A stretch of 15,350 nt of DNA, from positions 1 to 15,350 of the forward strand of contig JBDSHG010000161.1 of NCBI GenBank assembly GCA_039918615.1, given 5' to 3'. This DNA is from FEN-1250 sp039918615. Its GTDB lineage: Bacteria > Gemmatimonadota > Gemmatimonadetes > Gemmatimonadales > Gemmatimonadaceae. A program made the translations under genes and the position numbers. Below the pieces are notes generated by a model. That model had not been told where the DNA came from, made no database searches, and was given only the letters and a program-made list of their open reading frames with translations. Positions within the stretch are counted from its first letter, which is position 1; the number at the start of each line of letters is the position of its first letter. This document shows positions 1-6,095 of the stretch, in pieces.

Positions 1-113
1 GTCGACTGGATCAAGGTGATCGCCGCCGTCAGCGTCGTCTTCCCATGATCGACGTGCCCGATCGTCCCTACGTTTACATGCGGCTTCGTCCGCTCAAATT
101 TCGCCTTGGCCAT
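1..113 (-). CDS. tuf: Elongation factor Tu, N-terminal part (runs off window)
   Basis: EF-Tu is the cytoplasmic GTPase that delivers aminoacyl-tRNA to the ribosomal A site. Only the first 37 codons are inside the window; the rest lies beyond base 1. The translation begins MAKAKFERTKPHVNVGTIGH and continues with the G1/P-loop GHVDHGKT at about residues 19-26, which is diagnostic for EF-Tu. The ATG is at 113-111, and the residues before the P-loop match the usual EF-Tu N-terminus, so the start is firm. The upstream ribosome binding site is only a weak GAGAG-like stretch. It is the last visible gene of a transcript that begins with four tRNAs, as in the E. coli tufB operon. A second tuf copy elsewhere in the genome is possible but cannot be seen here. 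Confidence 0.97.
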   Translation of the reverse strand, partial: MAKAKFERTKPHVNVGTIGHVDHGKTTLTAAITLIQS

Positions 114-197
114 CACTCGCTCTCGTCAGTGTGATTCTCGCGACCGACCATTTTCGTGATCCCATATCACGACCATGTGCAGCGCGTACCGCCATCA

Positions 198-270
198 AGC
201 TCGCGACCGGGATCGAACCGGTGACCTCACCCTTACCAAGGGTGTGCTCTACCAACTGAGCTACGCGAGC
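198..270 (-). tRNA. tRNA-Thr (anticodon GGT)
   Basis: A full 73-nt cloverleaf can be read on the minus strand. The acceptor stem is GCTCGCG/CGCGAGC, the D arm contains AGCTCAGTTGGTAGAGC, the anticodon loop CTTGGTA gives anticodon GGT, and the T arm contains GGTTCGATCC. CCA is not encoded. It lies 84 nt upstream of tuf, in the position of E. coli thrT. Confidence 0.96.
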
Positions 271-331
271 GATGTCCCTGCTCGTTCGTCCCTCACCATC
301 GCCGTCCGCGTACTCACCATACATCTCGGCA

Positions 332-404
332 AGCGGGAGACGGGGCTCGAACCCGCGACATCAAGCTTGGAAGGCTTGCGCTCTACCAACTGAGCTACTC
401 CCGC
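332..404 (-). tRNA. tRNA-Gly (anticodon TCC)
   Basis: A 73-nt cloverleaf on the minus strand. The acceptor stem is GCGGGAG/CTCCCGC, the anticodon stem CAAGC/GCTTG encloses loop CTTCCAA with anticodon TCC, and the T loop is TTCGAGC. CCA is not encoded. It is third in the cluster, matching glyT of the E. coli tufB operon. Confidence 0.96.
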
Positions 405-508
405 GAGAGAACCAAAAACATTTTCGCGCCGACTCTCTTTCTTTCTCGCCGTCGAACATTCGTTGCTACTGTCGCGCCACTTCTGCATCCGTTCGACCAC
501 CGATTAGA

Positions 509-591
509 TGGTGGGGGAAGGATTCGAACCTTCGTAGGCGTTAGCCGGCAGATTTACAGTCTGCTCCCGTTGGCCGCTTGGGTACCCCACC
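509..591 (-). tRNA. tRNA-Tyr (anticodon GTA)
   Basis: An 83-nt tRNA with the long variable arm typical of bacterial tRNA-Tyr. The acceptor stem is GGTGGGG/CCCCACC, the anticodon stem-loop is CAGACTGTAAATCTG with anticodon GTA, and the T arm contains GGTTCGAATCC. CCA is not encoded. It is second in the cluster, as tyrU in E. coli. Confidence 0.96.
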
Positions 592-658
592 CTTTTTTCT
601 CACGAAGCGACTCTGACGCCTCAGAAAAACCTCAGAACGATGCTGTGCACCCAACCAG

Positions 659-731
659 AGCTGACGGCGAGAATCGAACTCGCAACCGCCTGATTACAAA
701 TCAGGTGCTCTGCCAATTGAGCTACGTCAGC
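659..731 (-). tRNA. tRNA-Thr (anticodon TGT)
   Basis: A 73-nt cloverleaf on the minus strand. The acceptor stem is GCTGACG/CGTCAGC, the anticodon stem CCTGA/TCAGG encloses loop TTTGTAA with anticodon TGT, and the T loop is TTCGATT. CCA is not encoded. It is the first tRNA after the promoter, corresponding to thrU in E. coli. Confidence 0.96.
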
Positions 732-773
732 GTGAGCTCAAATCAGCGCACGGCGTTTTTGCGCAAGACTCAT

Positions 774-802
774 AGAATAACAAGATCGAGGGGGTGCGTC
801 AA
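774..802 (-). promoter_or_regulatory. Sigma70-type promoter of the tRNA-tuf operon
   Basis: On the minus strand a -35 box TTGACG (797-802) and a -10 box TATTCT (774-779) are separated by exactly 17 bp. A TG one base before the -10 box makes it an extended -10. Transcription would start near 767, about 35 nt before tRNA-Thr(TGT). The AT-rich -10 stands out in this GC-rich DNA. The boxes lie immediately downstream of the cysS stop, so the tRNA-tuf transcript has its own promoter. Confidence 0.8.
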
Positions 803-827
803 GTTGACGAAGGGCGCGTATGTCGTG

Positions 828-2231
828 CTACCGCACCTTCTTCCACCGCGTCCCCTGCGGCGCGTCCTCGATCGCGATTCCCTTCCCGTCGAGCTCGCCT
901 CGGATAGCGTCCGCAGCGGCAAAATCCCGCCTCGCGCGCGCCTCTCGCCGGGCCGTCAGCCGCTCCTCCACCCACGCCCCAAGCGCATCATCGACCTCGG
1001 CCGGCCCCGGCACGATGTCGAGCACCCCATTTACCAGCGCAAACGCCTTCCGCGCCGCTTCCAGCCCCGCTACGTCGTCCCCGCCCGCGTCCAGCTCGGC
1101 GTTGATCATTCGGATGAACTCGAACAGCTCGCCCATCGCCTCGGGGGCGCTCAGATCGTCGTTGAAGGCGTCCGTCGCGTTCTTCTCGAGCTCCGCCGCG
1201 AACGTCGACATGTTCGGGGTTCCGGCCGTCGCATTGGCAAGCCGCTCCGCGAAGTCGCCCACGCGACGCACCGCATTCGCCGACGCTTCGAGCGACTCCT
1301 CCGCGAGATTCAGCTGCTTGCGATAGTGCACCGAGAACATGAAGTGGCGCACCGCCGCACCCGAGATCCCCTGCGTGCGCAGATCCTCGACGTTCGCGAC
1401 GTTGCCCACGCGTTTCGCCATCTTCGCGCCGTCCGTGAGCAGGAACTCGCCGTGGCTCCACATGCGCGCAAACGGCGCGCCATTCGCGCCCTCGGACTGC
1501 GCGATCTCATCTTCGTGATGCGGGAAGATGAGATCGACACCCCCCGCGTGCAGGTCGAGCGTGTCGCCTAGGTATTTCTGCGCCATGGCCGAGCACTCGA
1601 GATGCCAGCCCGGGCGGCCGCGTCCCCACGGAGAATCCCACGCCGCGCCCGTCTGTTCGTCCTCCGGCTTCGCAGCCTTCCACAGCGCGAAGTCGCGGAC
1701 GTCTTCCTTGTTGTAGTCGTCGGCCGCGACGCGCGCGCCCGCGCGAATTTGCCGAGTGTCGAGGTGCGAAAGTTTGCCGTACCCGGGAAAGCGCGCGATG
1801 GCGAAGTACACCGACGCATCCTCCGCCTGGTACGCGAGCCCGCGCGCCATCAGGCGCTCCACGAGCGCGATCATCTCGGGGATGTGATCCGTCGCCTTCG
1901 GATAGAGCTCGGCCTTCTGGATGCGCAGAAAATCGCGGTCGCGAAAAAAGACCTCGGACACCGGCTCGGTGACCTCGCGAATCGTCTTCCCCAGCGCCAC
2001 CGACCGCGCGATGATCTTGTCATCGACGTCGGTGAGATTCATGACCTGCTTGACGTCCCATCCATTGAGACGGAGCACGCGGCGCAGCAGATCCTCGAAG
2101 AGGAAGGTGCGGAAGTTGCCGAGATGGGCAGGGTTGTACACCGTGGGGCCGCACGTGTACATCCGAACGGTGTTTCCCTCCGCGGGAGCGAATGGCTCGA
2201 CGCGGCGGGTGAGCGTGTTGTAAAGCTGCAT
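828..2231 (-). CDS. cysS: Cysteinyl-tRNA synthetase
   Basis: A class I aminoacyl-tRNA synthetase that activates cysteine with ATP and charges tRNA-Cys. At 467 aa it is the normal length. Visible motifs are MYTCGPTVYNPAHLGN near residues 24-39, with HLGN as the HIGH motif, and zinc ligands C27, C213 (HLECSA), H238 and E242 (FPHHEDEIAQSEG). The KMSKS loop reads KMAKR at 270-274, a departure from the usual form. The reading frame stays open far upstream, but family homology begins at MQLYNTLTRR. The ATG at 2231 is chosen because AGGA sits about 5 nt upstream. An in-frame ATG two codons earlier (2237) is the alternative. The stop is next to the tRNA-operon promoter. Upstream it faces a divergent small gene across about 150 bp. 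Confidence 0.96.
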   Translation of the reverse strand: MQLYNTLTRRVEPFAPAEGNTVRMYTCGPTVYNPAHLGNFRTFLFEDLLRRVLRLNGWDVKQVMNLTDVDDKIIARSVALGKTIREVTEPVSEVFFRDRDFLRIQKAELYPKATDHIPEMIALVERLMARGLAYQAEDASVYFAIARFPGYGKLSHLDTRQIRAGARVAADDYNKEDVRDFALWKAAKPEDEQTGAAWDSPWGRGRPGWHLECSAMAQKYLGDTLDLHAGGVDLIFPHHEDEIAQSEGANGAPFARMWSHGEFLLTDGAKMAKRVGNVANVEDLRTQGISGAAVRHFMFSVHYRKQLNLAEESLEASANAVRRVGDFAERLANATAGTPNMSTFAAELEKNATDAFNDDLSAPEAMGELFEFIRMINAELDAGGDDVAGLEAARKAFALVNGVLDIVPGPAEVDDALGAWVEERLTARREARARRDFAAADAIRGELDGKGIAIEDAPQGTRWKKVR

Positions 2232-2380
2232 GCTCATCCTGAATGCGTGATCGGCGCGCGGTGTGGGCGAAGGCGAGAAGCTACGCGGCCCGGTGCGCTT
2301 ATTCAACGGCGCCACAGGTAGCGAGCAGTGCAAATATGCGAGCGCGCACGGACTGCGGCGCGCCAGAGGAGTGAATGGAG

Positions 2381-2656
2381 ATGTCTCGAGCGTTCGTGAA
2401 CGAGGATGCCGGCGGCAGGGATACGCCGCTGCGCAAGTTCGTGCTCCCGGATCGCGAAGATCCGGGCTACGACGAGGCCGCGGCGCTCGCGCTGCTCGAG
2501 GGCGCCGCCGAGGGCGACACCGAGAGCGCTGAGGTGGCAACCGGCTATTACTGGGGCGAGCGGAAGCTGCGCCCATATGTCGAACGCGCACTCGCGCGCG
2601 CGCGCGAGGCGGGAGAGGACGCCGCGATCCGCGCGGCCGAGCGCTTTTTGCGCTGA
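2381..2656 (+). CDS. Small acidic conserved-looking hypothetical protein
   Basis: A 91-aa protein of unknown function. It starts MSRAFVNED, a leader that resembles the N-termini of some GreA/GreB-like proteins, but no Gre domain follows, so I assign no function. The sequence is acidic, with a DREDPGYDEAAALALLEGA segment, a GDTESAE stretch and a helical C-terminal half rich in Ala, Arg and Glu (VERALARAREAGEDAA). It has no signal peptide or membrane segment. An AGAGGAG ribosome binding site at 2365-2371 is 9 nt before the ATG at 2381, which fits better than the ATG two codons earlier (2375, 3 nt away). It is divergent from cysS. Its last 109 bases overlap the tail of the minus-strand ATPase frame. 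A good ribosome binding site and a plausible protein composition favour a real gene. Confidence 0.7.
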   Translation: MSRAFVNEDAGGRDTPLRKFVLPDREDPGYDEAAALALLEGAAEGDTESAEVATGYYWGERKLRPYVERALARAREAGEDAAIRAAERFLR

Positions 2657-3153
2657 ACGATGACGCCGTGCGCGAGGGCGACCGAACGCGTAGCAAAGGA
2701 AGGAGAGCCGAGAGCTCCGCTCGCCGCGTAGAGCACGGATGCGCCAGCGAGGGTGGAGCGGTACAGCAACGCGATGATGAGCCGCTGCTCGAGGGAGCAA
2801 AGCAGGTCGAGATCGTCGAGGAGCACGATTCGGCAGCGGTGCGCGAGCGCGTAGCCGAGCCGCGTGTAGAGCGCGCCGCGCTTCGCATGCGCCGCCGCGC
2901 CAAAATACGCAGCAGCGTCGGGGACCGGCACGCGCGCCCCCAGCCAGCGCACCTCGCCCGAATCCGGACGCATCAGCCCCGCGGCACAGCGCAGCAGCGT
3001 GGACTTCCCGCTGCCACGTTCGCCCTCGAGCGCGACGATCTCGCCCGGCCAGAGCGCGAGACTCGCGCCCCGGAGCACCGACACGGTGGCCGAACAGCCG
3101 CACGTGCCGGCGCGAAAGCTCCTGGTGAGCCGAGTAAGAGTGAGTGCAGTCAT
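2548..3153 (-). CDS. Degenerate ABC-type ATPase domain protein
   Basis: A 201-aa frame that begins like an ABC ATPase: an A-loop-like region with VLRGASLALWPGEIVALEG, then Walker A GERGSGKST (44-52) and AAGLMRPDSGEVRWLG, which are typical of the fold. Walker B RIVLLDD is at 108-114. Only about 60 residues separate the two Walker motifs, against roughly 110-120 in ordinary cassettes. The Q-loop and the LSGGQ signature subdomain are missing. The catalytic Glu after Walker B is Asp, and no H-loop His is apparent (VLYAASG). ATP binding is plausible, but a normal hydrolysis cycle is doubtful. The last ~35 residues are Ser/Arg/Ala-rich and antisense to the 2381-2656 gene, so the native C-terminus may be shorter or the stop lost. 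It lies 52 bp after a small membrane protein and probably shares its transcript. A decayed gene is the main alternative. Confidence 0.65.
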   Translation of the reverse strand: MTALTLTRLTRSFRAGTCGCSATVSVLRGASLALWPGEIVALEGERGSGKSTLLRCAAGLMRPDSGEVRWLGARVPVPDAAAYFGAAAHAKRGALYTRLGYALAHRCRIVLLDDLDLLCSLEQRLIIALLYRSTLAGASVLYAASGALGSPSFATRSVALAHGVIVQRKKRSAARIAASSPASRARASARSTYGRSFRSPQ

Positions 3154-3205
3154 AGGCGGACATCACCCGCCCGCGCGCCAACCTGCGCGCGCGAGCGAAC
3201 GACGA

Positions 3206-3604
3206 TCAACTGTCCGACCGCTCGCGCGCGCGACGTTGCAGCGCGGCTGCGGCCACGGCGAAGAGTGCGGCGCCGGTTAAGGGGACGAAGTGCAGTGAGC
3301 TGCGCTCCGGATGCGGAAGGAACGCGAGCACCATGCAGAGCGCGCTCGCTCCGAGGGAGAGCGGAAGCGCAGCTGCGCGCCACCGCTCCGATCGGGAAAC
3401 TGGCTTCGATACCAGCTGCACCGTTCCGGCCACGAGCTGTCCAACAGCGGATACAGTGGCGAGGATCACTACGAACATCGGCAGCCCGGGCCGAATCGCC
3501 CGCCTGAATGGCTCCGCCCACGGCGACGCGAGCGCGACGCACGCGACGACCGTGAGCATCACCATCGCACCCAGACTCGCTCGCCGCGAAAAGAATGCGC
3601 GCAT
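3206..3604 (-). CDS. Small four-helix membrane protein, unknown
   Basis: A 132-aa integral membrane protein that I cannot assign to a family. Four hydrophobic segments are visible at about residues 10-28, 41-63, 76-94 and 104-122, separated by short basic or polar loops (FRRAIRPG, VSRSERWRAA, HPERSS). The basic N-terminus (MRAFFSRR) and the very basic C-terminus (QRRARERSDS) suggest that both ends are cytoplasmic. The ATG at 3604 is 6 nt after the stop of the lipoprotein gene, so the two are likely co-transcribed, with the degenerate ATPase following. A small membrane protein beside an ATPase could form a minimal transport or sensing module, but that is inferred from context only. Confidence 0.7.
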   Translation of the reverse strand: MRAFFSRRASLGAMVMLTVVACVALASPWAEPFRRAIRPGLPMFVVILATVSAVGQLVAGTVQLVSKPVSRSERWRAAALPLSLGASALCMVLAFLPHPERSSLHFVPLTGAALFAVAAAALQRRARERSDS

Positions 3605-3610
3605 CGCCTG

Positions 3611-4612
3611 CTACAGCGTGAAGGGTGTGGTGCAGTGCGCCGCGTACGATCCCTCGAGGCACGTGTTGTCGACGCCGCCGCCCGCTCCTCCGCCCGGACC
3701 GGCGCCGCCCCCAAAGAACTGGAAGGTGCCCGGCTGATGTTCCAGGACACACTTGAGCAACGCGTCCTCCGCCGCGCCTAGTTGCGCCAGCGCTGCCGCG
3801 AACTGCGACATGATGAGCGGCGTCACGGCTGGCATGTCCGCGATCACAAAGTCGAGGCCGATGACGATCGCTGCAGCCGCAGCGAAGCGCAGCCACTCTT
3901 GGGCGCACGCGCCGAATGCGGGAGAGGCCTGCGCGCTCGCGTCCTGTGGGGCGAGCGAAAACGCCAGCGCATACGCGACCCGACCGAGCACCCGATCCAG
4001 ACCGCGCGGCGCCGGACGCTCGAGACGCACGGGGATCGCCGGCCCACCTCCGCCCTTCCCCGGCGTGGTGGGAGTGGTGGTGGTAGTAGTAGTGCTGTAC
4101 GTGCCGACCAGCTGCCCCTTCTGCACCGCGCGCGTCAGCGACGCAGTGCGCAGCCATCCCGTACTCGTTTTCTGCCAGGCATACGTCGTCGTGCTGACGA
4201 GCGCGTTGTCCACATAGTGCTGAACAGCCGCGGGCGGCCCTCCGAAGTGCCCGTAGAGCAGCACGAGCGCATGCTGATGCTTGCTCGCATCGACGAATTT
4301 CTCGACGTAGTACCCGTCGCTCTTCGCGATCCCCGGAGCACCGTTCGCCAGCTGCAACCCCTGCCCCATTCCACCCGCTGCGATGCTCGCGCTCACTCCC
4401 GGAGCCGTCGCCAGCTCGCTCGGCTTGACGACGCGCAGCTGCTTCGTGCGCGGATCGACGATCGATGCGCTCGTTGTCGTGATGTACGCAGGCGCGCTTC
4501 CGGAGATTCCCGGCTCCGTGAACAACGGCGCCGATCCGCCGTCCCGCTCCCCGCACGCGCCCGCGATCAGCGCGGTTGCGGCAATCGCCGCGACTCCCAT
4601 GCGATGCTTCAT
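3611..4612 (-). CDS. Putative lipoprotein with Thr-rich and Gly-rich linkers
   Basis: A 333-aa protein of unknown function. The start at 4612 (MKHRMGVAAIAATALIAGAC) is chosen over an upstream in-frame ATG. It gives a compact signal peptide ending in lipobox LIAGAC with the lipidated Cys near residue 20, and GGGAG lies 8 nt upstream. It is predicted to be exported and anchored to a membrane. A mixed domain with YVEKFVDASKHQHALVLLYG is followed by a run of seven Thr and a Gly-rich linker near the middle. A hydrophobic helical stretch (FAAAAAIVIGLDFVIADMPAV) comes next, and another Gly-rich linker leads to a short Cys-containing tail (DNTCLEGSYAAHCTTPFTL) with Cys nine residues apart that could form a disulphide. 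It is the first gene of a likely operon with the membrane protein and ATPase. I recognise no enzyme motif. Confidence 0.75.
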   Translation of the reverse strand: MKHRMGVAAIAATALIAGACGERDGGSAPLFTEPGISGSAPAYITTTSASIVDPRTKQLRVVKPSELATAPGVSASIAAGGMGQGLQLANGAPGIAKSDGYYVEKFVDASKHQHALVLLYGHFGGPPAAVQHYVDNALVSTTTYAWQKTSTGWLRTASLTRAVQKGQLVGTYSTTTTTTTPTTPGKGGGGPAIPVRLERPAPRGLDRVLGRVAYALAFSLAPQDASAQASPAFGACAQEWLRFAAAAAIVIGLDFVIADMPAVTPLIMSQFAAALAQLGAAEDALLKCVLEHQPGTFQFFGGGAGPGGGAGGGVDNTCLEGSYAAHCTTPFTL

Positions 4613-4648
4613 CTGTGGTGCTCCCGCGTGAGCCACACGCGCGCACTA

Positions 4649-4665
4649 CCGACGCCATGCGTCGG
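4649..4665. repeat. Inverted repeat upstream of the lipoprotein gene
   Basis: Perfect 7-bp arms CCGACGC and GCGTCGG flank a 3-base centre (CAT), 37 bp before the lipoprotein ATG at 4612. It is followed by the self-complementary CGGCCGGCCG at 4663-4672. The position would suit an operator or a 5' UTR hairpin. GC-rich DNA makes chance palindromes common, so a function is only possible. Confidence 0.4.
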
Positions 4666-4965
4666 CCGGCCGCCGTTCCGTCGTGCGCGCGATGGAACCA
4701 ATGGTGATCGCCACCACGAGGAGACGCCGCTGCAGCGCCGCGCACGCACCCGGCGCGCCTCGAGAACGCGCCACGACGGGACATGCGAGACCAGTGCGTC
4801 TTCCGGGCTGCATTCGGCCATCGGCGCAATGACGGGCGCCACGACGTGCTCGATGCGCAGGTGCTGGACTGTAGACGACGCGCGGCGGCGCGACGTCCGG
4901 TGTACGAGGCGAGTATGCGCCGGACGCCTCGTCCGCTCGGCATCACTTTCACGCGCGCGCCATCA

Positions 4966-4986
4966 CCTCGCGCGCTCCGTGCGAGG
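4966..4986 (-). terminator. Possible hairpin terminator after the DUF1611-family gene
   Basis: On the minus strand, 2 nt after the TAG stop at 4989-4991, CCTCGC and GCGAGG can pair around a 9-nt loop. There is no T-run afterwards, so intrinsic termination would be weak. It may simply protect the 3' end, or be chance. Confidence 0.25.
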
Positions 4987-4988
4987 CG

Positions 4989-6080
4989 CTACTTCTTTCG
5001 CTTCGCCTGCTTGCTCTTCGCCAACGCCCGCACGCGCTTCCGGTGGAACGCGTCGATCGCCTCCACCACCGGCTCCGCATCGAAGCGCACCGGATCCGTC
5101 GCCGGCAGTCCCGTCTGCCGCTGCACTTTCGCGATCGCCGCGCGCGCCGCGCGCACGGAGAGGTCGTACGTGTTGAGCGACACCGCGATCACCGGCGCCG
5201 GCCGAAGATGCTTCACCAGCATCTCGTGCATCGCGATCAGCTCCGGCAGCGGCGGAATCTCGATCCACGGATTGTTGTTGATGTGCTTTCGCGACGGCTG
5301 CGCACACATCACCATCGCGTGCGGCAGCGAGCCGTGCATCAGCCCCACCGTAACTCCGGAATAGCCCGGATGGATGATCGACCCCTGTCCCTCCACGAGC
5401 ACGATGTCCGCGCCAGTCGCCGCATCCAGCACCAGCTTCTCCGCCGCACCCGCGATGAAGTCCGCGATCACCGCGTCGACGCCGATCCCCCACCCCTCGA
5501 TCAAAATCCCCGTTTGCCCTGTGCCCGCGAAGCGCACCTTCCGGTCGCGCGCCTCGAGCCCGTCACGCAGCTGCAGCGCCGACGTCATCTTCCCGATGTT
5601 GCAGTCCGTTCCCACCGTGAGCACGACGGTCGACAAGACCTTGCGCACACGCCCCATCGCCACCGGCAGATCATCGGGCGGCCGGCGCAGATCGTGAATC
5701 TCGACCTTCCTCTTCTCCGCGCGCGCCGCGAACTCCGGATCCGAGCCGATGAATGTGTGCAGCCCACTCCAGACATCGAGCCCCGCATCGATCGCCGCGA
5801 GGATCATCATGCGCCATTCGTCCGGCAGTTTGCCGCCCTGCGGCGCGACGCCGATCAGGAGCGCCGTCGGCTTGCGCTCCAGCCCTTCGGCCACGGTCGA
5901 CACGACGGGGATGTCGCCACCGAAGCCGAGCACATCCTGCGAGGTCTTCCCCGCGCGGCGCGAGTCGATGACCGCGACCACACGCTCGGGCGTATAGCGG
6001 ATGCAGGAGTTCGCGGTCTTGGAGCTGAGGGGGCCGAACTGTCCTTCGGCGATGACGAGGAAGCGGAGCTCTCTGGCCAT
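4989..6080 (-). CDS. DUF1611 / DgcN-family protein (putative N-acyltransferase)
   Basis: A 363-aa protein of the DUF1611 family. Some members (DgcN) are described as D-glutamate N-acetyltransferases acting with a racemase, DgcA. Visible family hallmarks are MARELRFLVIAEGQFGPLSSKTA at the N-terminus, P-loop-like GTDCNIGKMT at 157-166 within a Rossmann-type C-terminal domain, VEGQGSIIHPGYSGVT at 229-244, and QPSRKHI near 261-267. The C-terminus is strongly basic (KSKQAKRKK). The ATG at 6080 is 15 nt after the stop of the AI-2E permease gene; no clear ribosome binding site is visible. It is the last gene of the YbjN-PspA-permease operon. No DgcA/enolase-superfamily racemase is adjacent, so the D-glutamate role is uncertain. 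Another acyl-donor or nucleotide-dependent reaction is possible. Confidence 0.88.
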   Translation of the reverse strand: MARELRFLVIAEGQFGPLSSKTANSCIRYTPERVVAVIDSRRAGKTSQDVLGFGGDIPVVSTVAEGLERKPTALLIGVAPQGGKLPDEWRMMILAAIDAGLDVWSGLHTFIGSDPEFAARAEKRKVEIHDLRRPPDDLPVAMGRVRKVLSTVVLTVGTDCNIGKMTSALQLRDGLEARDRKVRFAGTGQTGILIEGWGIGVDAVIADFIAGAAEKLVLDAATGADIVLVEGQGSIIHPGYSGVTVGLMHGSLPHAMVMCAQPSRKHINNNPWIEIPPLPELIAMHEMLVKHLRPAPVIAVSLNTYDLSVRAARAAIAKVQRQTGLPATDPVRFDAEPVVEAIDAFHRKRVRALAKSKQAKRKK

Positions 6081-6095
6081 GAATTCGGTTCAGGT

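Larger units (their letters stand above)
4613..4988. other. 376-bp intergenic region with inverted repeats
   Basis: The longest stretch without a gene. Minus-strand genes flank both sides, so it should hold the 3' end of the DUF1611-family operon and the promoter of the lipoprotein operon. I see no convincing coding frame and no clear -35/-10 pair. It contains an inverted repeat at 4649-4665, two overlapping inverted repeats at 4895-4932, and a hairpin at 4966-4986 directly after the stop codon at 4989. Short frames crossing it look like shadows. Confidence 0.6.

Noticed and set aside
570..1571. Long plus-strand frame across the tRNA and cysS region
   Set aside because: It runs through two tRNA genes and antisense to cysS, so it is a shadow.
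4065..4093. Trinucleotide repeat as a possible phase-variable or CRISPR-like array
   Set aside because: It is an imperfect, in-frame GGT/AGT run coding for Thr in the lipoprotein. There are no spacers, and triplet changes would not shift the frame.
4609..4842. 77-codon frame between the DUF1611 gene and the lipoprotein gene
   Set aside because: Arg/Ser-rich composition, overlap with the lipoprotein start and no ribosome binding site of quality; I treat the gap as non-coding.
3150..4952. 600-codon open frame on the minus strand
   Set aside because: It covers the lipoprotein, membrane-protein and intergenic segments in another frame, has Arg/Ala/Gly-heavy composition typical of a GC-rich shadow, and lacks a recognisable motif.
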